Positions 48,262 through 61,032 of a DNA stretch of 64,000 nucleotides are shown here, one piece after another. The notes below the pieces were generated by a model that was not told the origin of the DNA, searched no databases, and saw nothing but the letters and a program-made list of their open reading frames with translations. Both the position numbers and the translations under genes were made by a program. This stretch comes from Macrotrachela quadricornifera (taxonomy: Eukaryota; Rotifera; Eurotatoria; Philodinida; Philodinidae). The stretch covers positions 655,451-719,450 of the forward strand of contig JAJEKB010020906.1 in the NCBI GenBank assembly GCA_022393335.1, written 5' to 3'. Within the stretch, counting starts at the first letter, position 1; every line of letters starts with the position of its first letter.

Positions 48262-48550
48262 TTTCGGATTAAATGAAGTATTAAAGCAATTAGTAAGTAT
48301 TCTATCTATTTAAAATATTTTTTTTCATTTATTCAGTTACGTTTTATTCTTACAAATAAACGGTAAGTATTATTTCTGTTTAAAAAAATATTTTATTTAT
48401 TTATTTATTCATAGATTTACAATCAAATAAGTTCTTTTTTATTTTAGATCAAATGCAGGATACAATTAAATAGTAAGTATTATTTCTATTTAAAAATTTC
48501 TTATCTATTTATTTATAGTTAAATTATATTTTTCTCTATTATAGGTAAGC
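48262..48550 (+). repeat. Array of three intron-like units with canonical splice sites
   Basis: Segments 48293-48336, 48363-48414 and 48473-48518 each start GTAAGTATT, continue TCTATTTAAAA-like and T-rich, and end CAG or TAG. The pieces between them (26 and 58 bp) are also partly alike; GATTAAATGAAGTATTAAAG and GATCAAATGCAGGATACAAT precede units 1 and 3. No protein frame joins them. It may be a duplicated exon-intron segment of a decayed or non-coding gene, or simply a tandem repeat. Confidence 0.6.
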
Positions 48551-50025
48551 AACTTTAGCATTAAACAGCGTAAGAACGTGTGATTGGGAGCAGACATGGT
48601 TAGAATATGTTTTTTTTTACACCTTGTCATTTTTCATCGGGTACGATCTTAAACGGCATCGTGTCAGACGACTCGAATGATTGTCCCGGGTAGAGGCGCC
48701 AGTTCTGCCGTGAAACGATTGAATTTGCGCCCCCGAGGGAAATTTATTCGCCAATTTTCTTCTTTTGAAAAGTAGCAAATCAAAAGATTCAGGCAATAAT
48801 ACTCCAAAAGTTTTCGAACGTGTTACTAGATGAATCGGACCACGATTTACTGCATGAATCTTATGGTGAGAGACCAGTATTTGGAACTCCGGTCGCATGC
48901 TTTGAGCTATGCGAAATCTAATCATATTATTGGATATAGCGCAACTTAAAACAAGAACAAGAGTCTTGGAACAAGTTCCTTGACGAATCGAAGCACGTAT
49001 TTGAGACGAGATTATTGTAGAAATTAATGAAAATACACCAAAATAATGTCAAATAAAAGGCTCCCATGAAGAAGCATTTTTTATCTTATGAAGACTATGT
49101 CCAAAGTGCCGCGCACTGCTTCAGCTCATATAAAGCCCACAAATAGGCTTTTATGAGAGTATTAAAAGTCTAAAAGGGTCCCGGCCCATGCCTCTTTAGA
49201 GCTAAGCTATGGGCATGTCATTGGTTTTTCTAGTAATTTGTATGTATTTACAGAGATGTCAAATAATGAAGCTTCAAGGCAAAAGTTTGCCTAGATATAG
49301 ATTTCATAATGTTTAATATATTCTGAAAGTTTCAACTAAAAAGAATGCACTTTTGTTGACATACTTAGTATTATAAAATAGCCGCTTGGCACAGACACGC
49401 CACAAAAATTGTGTTTATTTGATAACTCAATATCTTAATAAAAGAACATTCGTTTTGGCTGGAATTTTCACGATATTTTAGAGATTGTTAGACTCAGCAG
49501 TGGCGCGGCCGGCGATAGCGGTGTTTGAGATATTAAACTCTCCAATAACTGGAATTTTTATTATTTTTGGAATTAAAAGGGTTGAAAAGCAAGCATGCAA
49601 TAGACTTTTTGTTAAGTTTTTTCTAACAATACAGAATTAAATGGCAGGAGACCCAAGAAATGTCTGTTCTTTTGTTTTACAGACATATTATAATGTCTTT
49701 TACGCCTAAAGATCTTAGTTATTGAACAGTTATGACGAGAGTGACTGCATTTGGCGATAAAATTTGTTAAGGGATCTCTTAATTTTTATCCGATAATGCA
49801 CTAGTATTTGAAATTGTTCTGAGAAATAATAACAAGCATACATGGGTAATAGATTTGTATAGATTGAAATCTTAATTCTGCGAAATGCTGATTCATTGTG
49901 CTTTTCGCAAAGCATGGCTTCGACTAGCTGTTAATAGCGTAAACAGGTTCGGCGTTGGTAGCATCGAGAAACTTTTCGAATTTTACAGAAAGTCGATTTT
50001 CTTTCTTACAAAGCTAGATAAGGGT
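48551..50025. other. No recognised gene
   Basis: A less AT-rich patch at 48620-48920 holds a 102-residue minus-strand frame with no recognisable domain. The rest is AT-rich. Confidence 0.45.
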
Positions 50026-50095
50026 CTTCGGGGTATTTGTAAAACACGAGATGACCCACAATGACCCCCAAATCGAGAACTGATTTGATAGATAG

Positions 50096-50142
50096 GGTAT
50101 TTGTAAAACACGAGATGACCCACAATGACCCACAATGACCCC
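50096..50142. repeat. Left arm of the inverted repeat flanking the gap
   Basis: These 47 bp (from GGTATTTGTAAAACACGAGA, then two copies of a TGACCCACAA unit) are the exact reverse complement of 50543-50589. Another diverged copy lies at 50034-50070. Confidence 0.9.
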
Positions 50143-50542
50143 NNNNNNNNNNNNNNNNNNNNNNNNNNNNNNNNNNNNNNNNNNNNNNNNNNNNNNNNNN
50201 NNNNNNNNNNNNNNNNNNNNNNNNNNNNNNNNNNNNNNNNNNNNNNNNNNNNNNNNNNNNNNNNNNNNNNNNNNNNNNNNNNNNNNNNNNNNNNNNNNNN
50301 NNNNNNNNNNNNNNNNNNNNNNNNNNNNNNNNNNNNNNNNNNNNNNNNNNNNNNNNNNNNNNNNNNNNNNNNNNNNNNNNNNNNNNNNNNNNNNNNNNNN
50401 NNNNNNNNNNNNNNNNNNNNNNNNNNNNNNNNNNNNNNNNNNNNNNNNNNNNNNNNNNNNNNNNNNNNNNNNNNNNNNNNNNNNNNNNNNNNNNNNNNNN
50501 NNNNNNNNNNNNNNNNNNNNNNNNNNNNNNNNNNNNNNNNNN
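50143..50542. other. Assembly gap, 400 N
   Basis: Exactly 400 undetermined bases. Translations across it are artefacts. The inverted repeat on both sides suggests that the assembler could not resolve a palindrome, or that the true length is unknown. Confidence 0.99.
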
Positions 50543-50589
50543 GGGGTCATTGTGGGTCATTGTGGGTCATCTCGTGTTTTACAAATACC
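50543..50589. repeat. Right arm of the inverted repeat flanking the gap
   Basis: Contains GGGGTCATTGTGGGTCATTG, that is, tandem copies of a 10-bp unit with TGTGGG inside. Confidence 0.9.
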
Positions 50590-50599
50590 AGGGTCTTCG

Positions 50600-52255
50600 T
50601 ATGGGTGAGAGTGCAACTGTAGGTGTAGGTGAGGTAGTAAACGGAGATGTTGGTGTGGAGGTGGTCTTGGGTGAAACCATATATAGGAATGAGGTACTTC
50701 TGAGGCTGTGGTGCCCATCTGAGTGTGAATCTCGGTGTGGGTATGGACGAAAAAAAGTAAGAAATATATTCTACGATTTCACGCATCGAGAAGGATAGCC
50801 AGTACCAGGGCAACACCCACTCAGCGCCTGCAGCCATGTTCTATGCTGAAAATTCACGAAACTTCTCTATGCGGGAAAGGTTTTCAAAGTAAGGATTAGT
50901 TCTGAGCATGTTGGCTTGATTTTTAAATTTTAGAGTGCACTAAGGGCTAGGTCATGGCTACAAGTTTGAGAATTTATTTTTGAAAAGCAAATAAAGGAAA
51001 ATCAAAAATTGCCCTCTGTCTGACATACTTGGCACCAGTCCTTACTTTGCAAACCTTGCCTACATAAGGGATATTTTCGAGCAATGAGTTGATCATAACA
51101 CGTGAGCATCTCGTAGATTCGAGGAGATATTTTAACAATAATATTTTCTAGTCAAGACTAACACTCTCTGAAATTTTGACCAGATTCTATTGAAAAATGA
51201 AAAAGTTTGTTTGTGATGGGGTTCTCCCTCATTTCCACTGTATCGTATGCGCGATAAAAATGGTACTGAAAAGAAAACTGGAAATCTGCTACTATTTTGA
51301 ACACCATCTGGTGCAAAATTTTTTTACACCCTCATCTCCACCCCAAAGTTCAGACGTTCGTGTCATCTTGCATAAATAAGTTTGAAAAATATCTTAGATC
51401 CTAGTAAATGTTATATAGTTAAATGCATCAGAGATTGCTCTTCTCTATACAGAAATCTCCAGTTTGATAGCCTGAACCAATCAAAAGTTATCCAAAAAAT
51501 GTATGTGTCTATTCAACTCTAAAACGAATATAGGTTTCATGTAATGGAAAAATAATCTTTAAAAAATATTACACAGCGAAGAATTTGGTTAAGAAGTGCC
51601 ACGTTCTTATATCTTATTCGCCTCAGATACATCTGTATTCAAGATATCATTACAGATCTTTGTAGAATTTTCAAGATCTATGATCCTTACTATGCCTTAT
51701 ATCTTGACCAAGACTTATGCGTACAAGATGTTCGAATAGGATAGAGATTTTAGAAAATCGTCTATCATTCAATATTACAAGAATCAATAAACTTAACCTT
51801 TCGAAGATGTTAGTTATACTCTTTGAATTTAATTTTGCATTGTTATAACAGTTTATCTTACTCCAGACATAATAGCAAAATAGTTAGTCAAGATATTTAT
51901 AAATAAACAGTAGTGCTCATTAGTGATTAAATTAAACCAAAATATCTGCTTTATGTGATACTGTTGTAAGCTTATTCTTTTTCAATTTTTTTCTTTTTTG
52001 TAGATTCGATAAATAGATCTTATAAATTCTATACTTATATCAGCCGAAGACTTATCTAGTGGGTGAATTCGTTTTGAGACATTAAGTATGATTTCAACAT
52101 CATTATCCATTCAAGGCAGTCCGTCTAATCGCGAAAATAATCGGAGGAACTCCAACTCGATTTCAAAACCAGAGTTTGTATTTTTCTTAACAATACCAAT
52201 CTAACTAATATTTATCATTGATAGAAAAAAGTTTTGTTCATGTATAAAACCATCT
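50600..52255. other. No recognised gene
   Basis: A G-rich tract at 50600-50750 (AGGTGTAGGTGAGG, GTTGGTGTGGAGGTGG) is followed by AT-rich sequence. The small frame at 51197-51379 shows no known domain. Confidence 0.45.
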
Positions 52256-52258
52256 ACA

Positions 52259-55200
52259 ATGGGTATCATTACATTTATTTTATTTACTAGCATTGCAATA
52301 ATTGTTGCCGTATTAATAGTTTATTTTACTTCACCAAAACCAAGTATGTTCTTCATTTCTTATTTATATAAATAATACGGTTATTTAAATATTTATTTCA
52401 TTAGTGGATATTTTCGTCTTAATTTAGTATAAACTATACAAAGCATACTTTAAAGAAAATAAATTGAGCTTTGATGAATTTCTGTTGGATTTATATGATT
52501 TTTTTTATCGAAGATGAAGTTATTGTTTGAAAATTCTTGATGATCATAATTTTCAGCTTTGAAATCGCCGAAGACTTCGTCTTATACTTAAATTTTGGAA
52601 CTGTAAAAGATCTCATTGGATAAGATCATAGATTTACTGTCTATTAATGTTCATTTTCAATATGAGAGAAAGATACAACTTGAAACTATACATATTTCTG
52701 TGTATTTAGTTTTATTTTCCAAGTTGTACAAAAGTACATATTATTCATATATCTCAATAGCTATTCTTCTTCATGTAATAGAGGATTGATATTGGATTAG
52801 AATGATTCAAAAAATACTGTTTAGATGTACTACGAGTGGTTTTTACAAATTCTTGTAAGACATTATTGAACTCAAAAGTGAAATAAGTATTATTTTTTTT
52901 ATGATAAAAAATTGCAATGTCTCACGCTCTACACAAATCTATATAATTTGTAAAAGAATGTATATTTAGTAACACTGATTTCATAGAAAAAGTTTGAATT
53001 AAGATCTTGAAATTATTTGTGAGGTCAATAAGGATCAATAGAAATTATTTTTCATTGATCTATTCTAGGTAAAGTATGTGACATGGCATTTAAACGAATG
53101 ACTAAAAGTTCAATTAGCTTTAACTCTCAACCATCCTCTATTGATGTTGGTGACTTTAACAACGATAAGCAGATGGATATTGTCGTGACAAATACTGGTA
53201 CAAACACCATTGGAATATTTCTTTCGAAGAATGATGGTACTTTTGAAAATCAACATACATATTCAACTGGAGCTCAATCTCGTCCTTGTTCAATTGTTGT
53301 CAGTGATTTCAACAATGACAATCATTTAGATATTGCTGTTGCCAATTATGATAGCCACAATATAGGTGTTTTCCTGGGACATGGAAATGGAACATTTGAT
53401 AATCAGAAAATAATATCGACTGGTTCTTCTCGTCCATTGTTCATCACTACTGGAGATTTTAATAGAGACAATAAATCGGATATAATTGTCGCTAATAATG
53501 GTACTGACAATATTGGTATCTTTCTAGGAGATGGTACTGGATCTTTTCAATTACAAGCAACCTATTCTACTGGTTACGATTCTCTTCCATATTCGTTAGC
53601 AGTTGGAGATTTCAATAATGACAATCAACTAGATATTGCTGTCGTAAATTATGGTATTGATAATATAGGTATCTTCCTTGGTTATGATAATGGAAAATTT
53701 TCAAAACAAACAACTTACACAACTATGCATAATTCAAATCCATCGTCTATTGCTACTGGAGATTTTAACAATGACAATCAACTAGACATTATAGTTGCTA
53801 ATTATGGTACTGGCAATATAGGTATATTTTTTGGCTATGGTAATGGAACTTTTGCAATACAAAAAACATATTCAATTGGTTCCAATTCTTATCCACAATT
53901 CATAACTCTTGGTTATATCAATAATGACAATTATCTAGATATTGTTGTCACTGATTTCAAAAATGATCAAATACATATTATTTTAGGATATGGAAATGGA
54001 AATTTTTCCAAACTAACTACATATGATTCGATAACTGGATCTCGTCCATTCATGATTGCAATTACTGATTTTGATAATGACAATCAATCCGATATTGCTG
54101 TAGCTAACTATGGTACTAATAATGTACATGTATTGAATAAATATTCTAGTAAACCATCAGCAAGACAAACAACTTATTTTGTTGGACCTAACTCTCGTCC
54201 ATCTTCAGTTGTTATTTATGACTTTAATAAAGATGGTAAATTTGATATTGCCGTTAACAATTTAAATGATGACTATGTGCTCATTCTAACTGGTGTCGAT
54301 AATGGAAGTTTCGTCAGTGGAGAAAGATATTCGACTGGTAATGGATCCAGTCCACATTATTTATGCATTGCTGATTTAAATAATGATACTCGAATGGATA
54401 TTATTGTCGCTAATATAGGTAATGACAGTGTCGGTGTTCTCCTTGCACAGAACAATGGAACATTTGCTAGTATTATAACTTATTCTACCGGTATTGGTTC
54501 TGGTCCATGGGTTGTTACCACTGGTGATGTTAATAATGACAAAAAATTAGATATTATCTCTGCGAATACAGGTTCTAATAGTGTCGGTATTTTGCTTGGA
54601 AATGGCAATGGAGCTTTTGCTAATCTGACAACGTATCCTACTGGAATTAATTCCGTTCCATGGTCAGTTACTGTTGGTGATATCAATAATGATAATCATT
54701 TAGATATTGTTGTCAGTTTGACAGTTCCTGATTCTGTAGGTGTTTTTCTTGGACTTGGACATGGAAGTTTTGGGATGATAATGCTCTATTCTACCGGCCT
54801 TGCTTCAAGTCCTTTTGCAGTCGTTCTTGCTGATTTCAACAGAGACAATCATCAGGATATTGTGGTCGCTAACACAGATCATGGAAATGTAGGTGTTTTT
54901 CTTGGAAATGGAGATGGAACATTCAGCAAACAAACAGTTTATCCGACTGGAATCGGCTCTTCTCCATTCACCATTAGTATTGCTGATTTTAATGATGATA
55001 ATTACAATGATATTGCTACCATCAGTTATACAACTGATGAAGTAGTTATTCTTTTTGGAGACGATAAGGGAAGTTTCAAACTTGCAAGGATGTATTCAAC
55101 CGGTTGGGGTTCGTCTCCATATGGCATCGCTGTGGAAGATCTTAACAATGACAAACATTTAGAAATTGTCGTCACACATTGGGGTACTGGTTATGTGGGC

Positions 55201-57363
55201 ATATTAACTGAATATTATGCTGCAGAGTTTGCTATACAAGCTGCTTATCTAACAGGTTCTGCTTTACATCCATATTCAGTAGCTATAAGTGACTTTAATA
55301 ATGATAATCAATCAGATTTTGTTGTTGCAAATTCTGGTACTGATAATTTATCTATATTTCTTGGTTTGGGAAATGGAACATTTACTCTTGAATTGTTGTA
55401 CCCAATCGCAAAGGATTCTTATCCACAATATGTCATCTATGGTTATATCAATGACGACAATTATCTAGATATAGTCGCTGTCAATTCAAAAAGTAATACT
55501 ATCAGTGTAATTATGGGATATGGTAATGGAACATTTGCAGCTCAGATCACATATTCAACTGGAAATAGTTCCTATCCATATGCCATAGCCATGGGTGATT
55601 TCAACAATGATCATCAACAGGATTTAGTTGTTGCTAATACAGGTACAGATAGTATAGGCATCTTTTTTGGATTTGATTATAGATCGTTTCAAAACCACAC
55701 GACATTTTCAAATGAAAATACTCTGAGACCGATTGCCGTTGTTACTTATGATTTTAATAATGACATGTATCTTGATATTGCTGTCATTTTCTTAAGTAAT
55801 GACATATTAGGTGTGTTTCTTGGACATGGAGATGGAAGTTTTAGTGATATCATAATTCATTCAACTGGATCAAATTCACTCCCATCCGATCTAGCTGTTA
55901 ATGACTTTAACAACGATGGGAAATTGGATATCGTCGTGGTTAATTATCTAACTGATAATATAGGTATTTTTCTTGGACATGGTAACGGAAGTTTTGCTAC
56001 TATGATTACATATTCAATTGGAAATAATTCTGGTTCATACTCAGTAGCCGTCGCCGATTTTAATAATGACGGTCAATCGGATATTGTTACAGGAAATTAT
56101 GATAGTAACAATATAGCTATCTTTCTGGCATATGGTAACGGAAGTTTTACTCTCATGATGACATATTCAACTGGAAGTGGTTCGCATCCGTACTCAGTTA
56201 CCGTTGGTGATTTAAACAATGATGATCAATTAGATATTGTTGTGGCTAATTTTGGTACTAGCAATGTAGGTGTTTTTCTTGGATATGGTAACGGAAGTTT
56301 TAAAAGTCAAGTTACCTATCCAACAGGTTATCAAGCTTGGTCAAAGTGGGTAATCATTGAAGATTTCAATAATGACAATCAATCTGATATTGCTGTTGCT
56401 AATTTGAATAATAACAATATAGGCATTCTTCTTGGATATGGAAATGGAACTTTTGCTACTATCAAAACGTATGCAACTGGAGATGGTTCTATTCCAATAT
56501 GGATTAGCGCCTCTGATTTCAACAATGATAACGTAATAGATATTGCTGTCGTTAATAATGGAGCAAGTAACGTTGTTGTACTATTTGGATTTGGAGATGG
56601 ATCTTTTTTGTTGGGTACAGCATATCCAACAGGTGTGGGATCTAGACCATCTTCGTTAGCTATTGGTGATTTTAACAATGATACACGATTAGATATAATT
56701 GTTGCCAATACTTTATCGGACAATATAGTCGTATTTCTTGGATACAGAAGTGAACCTTTTGCAGGCGTAACAAAATATATTACTGGTATTGGATCAAAGC
56801 CTCACTCAGTTGCTGTTAATGATTTGAACAGTGATGGATGGTCAGATATTGTCGTGGCTAATTATGGTACAAATAATATAATGATTTTTTTTGCACGTAG
56901 CAATACAGTTTTTGATGGTCAGATAATATATTCAACTGAAGTTAATTCTGCTCCATACTCTCTCGCTATTGCTGACTTTAACAATGATGATCAATTAGAT
57001 ATTGTTGTTACCAATTCTGAAGCTGATAATGTTGTTATTCTTCTTGGTTATGAAAATGAAACGTTTGATATTGGAGAGATACATTCAACTGGATTTCGTT
57101 CTCTTCCATACACTGTCTCGACAGGCGATTTCAACAATGATAATAAATTGGATCTTGTCATTGTTAATTCTGGTACTAGCACAGTACTTGTGCTTTATGG
57201 ATATGGAAATGGAACTTTTGGAAACGATACATCGTATGAATTAGGCTATGGATATTATCCTTATTCAGTTGCTACTGCTGATTTGAATCAAGATAATCGG
57301 ACAGATATTGTCATAGCATGTTATGGCACAGACAATATAGAAATTCTGCTCAAAACGTGCTAA
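52259..57363 (+). CDS. Giant FG-GAP/VCBS repeat protein, membrane-anchored (two exons)
   Basis: Exon 1 (52259-52343, ATG to CCA A) encodes 28 residues that are mostly one hydrophobic segment (MGIITFILFTSIAIIVAVLI), a signal-anchor. A 725-bp intron (GTATGT...ATTCTAG) leads to exon 2 (53069-57363); phase 1 is kept, giving 1459 residues. From about residue 50 to the end there are about thirty repeats of some 46 residues. Each has a calcium-loop-like DFNNDNQLDIVVAN, a NIGIFLGYGNGTF strand pair and a YSTGSGS.PYSVAVG link, as in FG-GAP blades of integrin-alpha-type beta-propellers. Thirty repeats would make about four seven-bladed propellers outside the cell. Many NGT/NGS sites suggest N-glycosylation. 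Adhesion or recognition is inferred from the family; no ligand is evident. The frame is intact. Confidence 0.9.
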
Positions 57364-57714
57364 CCAACTTGTCTACTTTTAGTAATCTATTATTGATTTT
57401 TTTCCATTAATCATATAATACTAACAAGTAACGCTTGTCTAAAGACTCGCTCAGCTCTTTCTCATAGAAATCATGTTTCTAAACTATCGTCAAGTTATTT
57501 ATTTATAAAATTAAAAAATAGAAGTCAGGTTCAAGCTCCTCGGACCCAACTGCCTTTGACTGAACCTCATAAAAACAAATAACTTACTAGGAATATTGAC
57601 AATTGAAATAGTGCTGGTAGTATTAATAAAAGTTAATGTTTTTTCACTGAAAACAAAAATATTTTTTCTTGCGCATTTATGAACAACATATATGATTGAT
57701 TTAAAATTCTACGG
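57364..57714. other. No recognised gene
   Basis: 3' flank of the FG-GAP gene. ACAAGTAACGCTTGTCTAAA at 57424 resembles ACAAGTAACGCTCGTCG at 19216, a possible short dispersed repeat. Confidence 0.4.
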
Positions 57715-58380
57715 ATGAAAGACACCGAGAAAATGTTCGATATCTATAAACTGACTTTGATTTGCTCAGTTTCATCTGATAATAACAGGTGGATCATGGA
57801 AAAGGCCTCTTCTATTTCACATTGTAGCACCGTGTTCAACAGTGCTACGCTTTTGCCAACATCAATGCAATCTATAATCATGTTGGCTTACTGTGCATTA
57901 ATAACTTCAAGTCAATTGAGTTCCAAGGTTTGTAATCTGTTTACTTTGTGGAAGTTGAAAGTGGGGTAAACAGGAACGACTTGTTCAGTATTTGAACAAG
58001 AGAATTTTGTATCATTATGAACAATGATTTCATAGTAAGACTTTAATTGAGTACAGAAAGTTCAATATACAACTAACAAGGCAGTTACCTTTCCGACGAT
58101 TACAAATGGATACATACGTTGACATTCGTGATTAAATGCTTTAACACGTAGCGTGGCAGACTCATCCATGATATCAAAAGAGAAAAATGTGTCACCATTG
58201 GTTTCATATGACCGTATTATTGTTTTGCTCACTACATGTTCAAGCACAATCTTGCTACATAAAGAGAAACATGATAGATTGTTTTATTCAGAAGCTGATC
58301 ATAGACCTCTTGCAAGGAAAACTGTTATATCTATACATACTTATTTCCAGAACTGAGATCAATGTTTGCCATAGGTATTC
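57715..58380 (-). pseudogene. RPA1-like (replication protein A large subunit) fragment, decayed
   Basis: Read on the minus strand: RIPMANIDLSSGN, an 86-bp intron (58340-58255, GTATGT...TATGTAG), then KIVLEHVVSKTIIRSYETNG followed by FFSFDIMDES, LRVKAFNHECQRMYPFVIVG and K. This matches the DNA-binding domain A layout of RPA1 (PIA.LNPY...W.I.ARV..KS.IR.W, FS.D..DESG.IR...FN). It continues, after a TGA and missing residues, as SYYEIIVHNDTKFSCS, PTFNFHKVNRLQ, and, past more stops, LLLSDETEQIKVSL, like the start of domain B. RPA1 coats single-stranded DNA in replication and repair. Stops at several points and missing strands indicate a pseudogene or a partial duplicate. Confidence 0.55.
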
Positions 58381-58399
58381 GCACCAATTGGTGTTGTGC

Positions 58400-60050
58400 A
58401 GCAGTGATACTGATTATATAAGTACCTGCATTAGTTTCAGAGCTATGATCGATGCTTATACTGTAGATTGTACACAAAACTCTTTCAAACAATGTTTGAA
58501 GATGCCAATGATGTTACCTTTGGTGCAAACTGAACTCACCCATCAAATAAGACAATGAGAAGATTTGAACGTTGTCTTGCTAAGGCGATTTTACCAGAAA
58601 AACTATCCTCAAAATCCGATAAGCACAGACGAAAATTGTCCATTCCACTATCTTCACATTCATCATATTGAAATTACATTAAATCCTTTCAGTAAAGATC
58701 GGTTGCACTACCATAACTCTCGAAAACTAAAAGCAAACTTGAATTATCAAAATAAGAGGCATCTCCACATCGGAACCATTCAATAATTTCTAAGGTAAAC
58801 AGAGTTAATGAAAAACGTTGCATGGCTAATTACCTGAATACAGCCAGTGCTTTGAAACGTCATCGTACCTTATGAAACACAAAATAATATGTAGATGGTA
58901 TCTTTCTGAAAAAAAACGAGTCGTTTTAATAATTTAATTAAATACCTCGCTTATATTGAATCTTAACTTTCACCTATTCTTTCCTCGCTACTATAAATAA
59001 TGTGAAGATCAAAATATTTATATATAAAAAACTCTATCTTTCAGGCTAACACCAATCAAAGTTTACATATATATTACCTCTAGCTTGTATATTCTTCGAC
59101 ATTACAGACGTCATGCTTCGAATCCATAACACACTTTAACCATGTGAGAGGCTAACTTTACGTAGAATAATTATTGGTCCATACGAAGTCAGTCGTAGCC
59201 ACTGTACTAATTCAATTACTTCATGAAAAACAGTTTGGCAATATTTACTTATCCGCGACCTAATTTATTTATCAGGTAACCTTCATCGATTTACAGTAAA
59301 ACATTCCAAGCCATTCTCCGACACATCCCTGCTATCTTATGAGACATCGCTTACCGTCTAATGAAATATCGCTCGTCATTCAACATGATATCGCTAGCGA
59401 TGTGCTCACGATCTCCTCTAACACAACACGTTGTCCTCTTGTAAATCTTTGACGGAACATATAGTTTTTCTTCAGCAAAAATATATAGAACTGGCAACGC
59501 AAATATTGAAATGGTCAGCTTTTTATATGTAAGGATCAGTAATCAGTAAAAATTCAGATTTTATCAGCAAAATAAATAATTAATTCAGAATACGAAAAAT
59601 AAATTTTAATAAAAGTATCAGCTTTATATACGATGGAATATCACACATTTTTAGGAAAAATCCCATTAGATATCACACATATGAATAATAGCACATAAGG
59701 AAAGAAAGTATTTGTCAAGGAAAAAGTCGAAATGTATATTGTGTATAAGAAAGAAAAAACTTATATATATATGAGATGATAGGAAAGGAAAACGTCAACT
59801 ATATATGAATCATTAGTAGAATGAAAGCATAATACTAAATAAGAGAGAAAACGAGAAGAACACATACATTTGAGATAGGCGGGCAGAGATGTGTGAATCC
59901 CAATCTAACAATATATATGAACAACTTCGGGAAAAACTAAAGATACTTGGAAGGAAACATGATAAGAAGAGAAAAAATTTGGAAAAGACCCTTATACAAA
60001 GAAAAAAAAGAAGAAGAAAAGACATATGGGCATGAGCAGTCAGCATGGTA
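58400..60050. other. No recognised gene
   Basis: Upstream side of the RPA1-like fragment. Frames at 58187-58786 and 59813-60109 lack recognisable domains; the second is biased to Ser/Phe/Leu from purine-rich DNA. Confidence 0.4.
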
Positions 60051-60054
60051 CTTG

Positions 60055-60505
60055 AAGGTATAGGATAGGAAATAATATGATTCCAGGCAAAGTATATAAT
60101 AAACTTCATACCAAATGAAAGCTCGTCAAAAACAGAATTTATTGGTACTAAATAGTAAAGGTTTTGTGAATGTTGTAATATCGATCTTCAGGAATTTTAA
60201 AAAAATTTCACACATTTTCAGTGTAGAAAAGATGTTTTGGAAGATATGACGTAGTAGAAATAATGAAAAAAACTACCGCTATCAAAAAGTTTACTGTTTT
60301 GCGCCATATATAATTGATACTTTAGTTTTCTATACTGGAAATTTGTGAAATTTCTCAAAATTTCTGTAGATCCACATTACAAAGTTCACAAAAACTTTAT
60401 TATTTAGAACCAATAAATCCTGTTTTCGTGGAGCATTCATTTGGCATAAAATTCATTATTACTCCTGTCTGAAATAATATTACTTTCTATCCTATATCTT
60501 TGGGT
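60055..60505. repeat. Diverged inverted repeat, arms about 180 bp
   Basis: Arms of about 60055-60240 and 60333-60505 align as reverse complements with many differences: AATTTATTGGTACTAAATAG with its counterpart around 60405-60425, and CCTATCC with GGATAGG near the outer ends. Just outside the right arm, GCCACCCGTTATA (60677-60689) resembles a mariner-type end. It is an old palindromic transposon derivative. Confidence 0.65.
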
Positions 60506-60689
60506 AGCATGTCGATTCGTTTGTTACAAAACAATGGTTGTTATTTGTGTTAATAAAAATAGCATAATTTTGTTGACGATTGCACGGCGCATCTTTTGGT
60601 CAGAAAAAAAATTATCTTTGAAGAATTAGCTATAAGAAAAATATTCAAAAAATACGGAGAGATTCATTATTTCTGAGCCACCCGTTATA

Positions 60690-61030
60690 TTAAAAAGAAG
60701 TAACAGTTAGAAAAATATTTAATTTATACACAGCCGAAAGTGCTCGATCAATTCAGCCGTATGTGTCTATTCAAACTTTTTTACCCTCTAACAAAAGAAA
60801 GAAATGTATGATTTCTCGTCAACAAAATGTGGATGCATGAAAGAACGGTAATTTTTTTTGCCGAGCTTTCTTGCACAGGAGTAAATCAAAGTGGCACGTG
60901 TTTGTAGAAGAAAAAAAGCAAACTCAGTCGATTGTTTGTCATGTAAATCTATTCGTCACACAGTCGATATTTCTTACGTTGTAGACAACTTTTTGCCAAC
61001 ATTGTTTCTACGTGAATTTGCGGGCTGATT
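60690..61030. other. No gene; upstream of the 61-kb gene
   Basis: AT-rich. A splice-acceptor-like TTCTTACGTTGTAG ends about 50 bp before the ATG at 61033. Confidence 0.4.
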
Positions 61031-61032
61031 GA

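Noticed and set aside
48617..48925. A 102-residue Arg-rich minus-strand frame in a less AT-rich patch
   Set aside because: No recognisable domain, no splice context and no start-site support; could be chance in a GC-richer stretch.
50006..50622. Long frames across 50006-50622 on both strands
   Set aside because: They are translations of the N gap.
54480..57244. Frames at 54480-54686 and 56379-56723 (minus) and 57002-57244 (plus)
   Set aside because: They overlap the FG-GAP gene in other frames and reflect its repeats.
59813..60109. A 98-residue hydrophobic Ser/Phe/Leu-rich minus-strand frame
   Set aside because: It is encoded by purine-rich low-complexity DNA partly within an inverted repeat; no signal of selection or domain structure.
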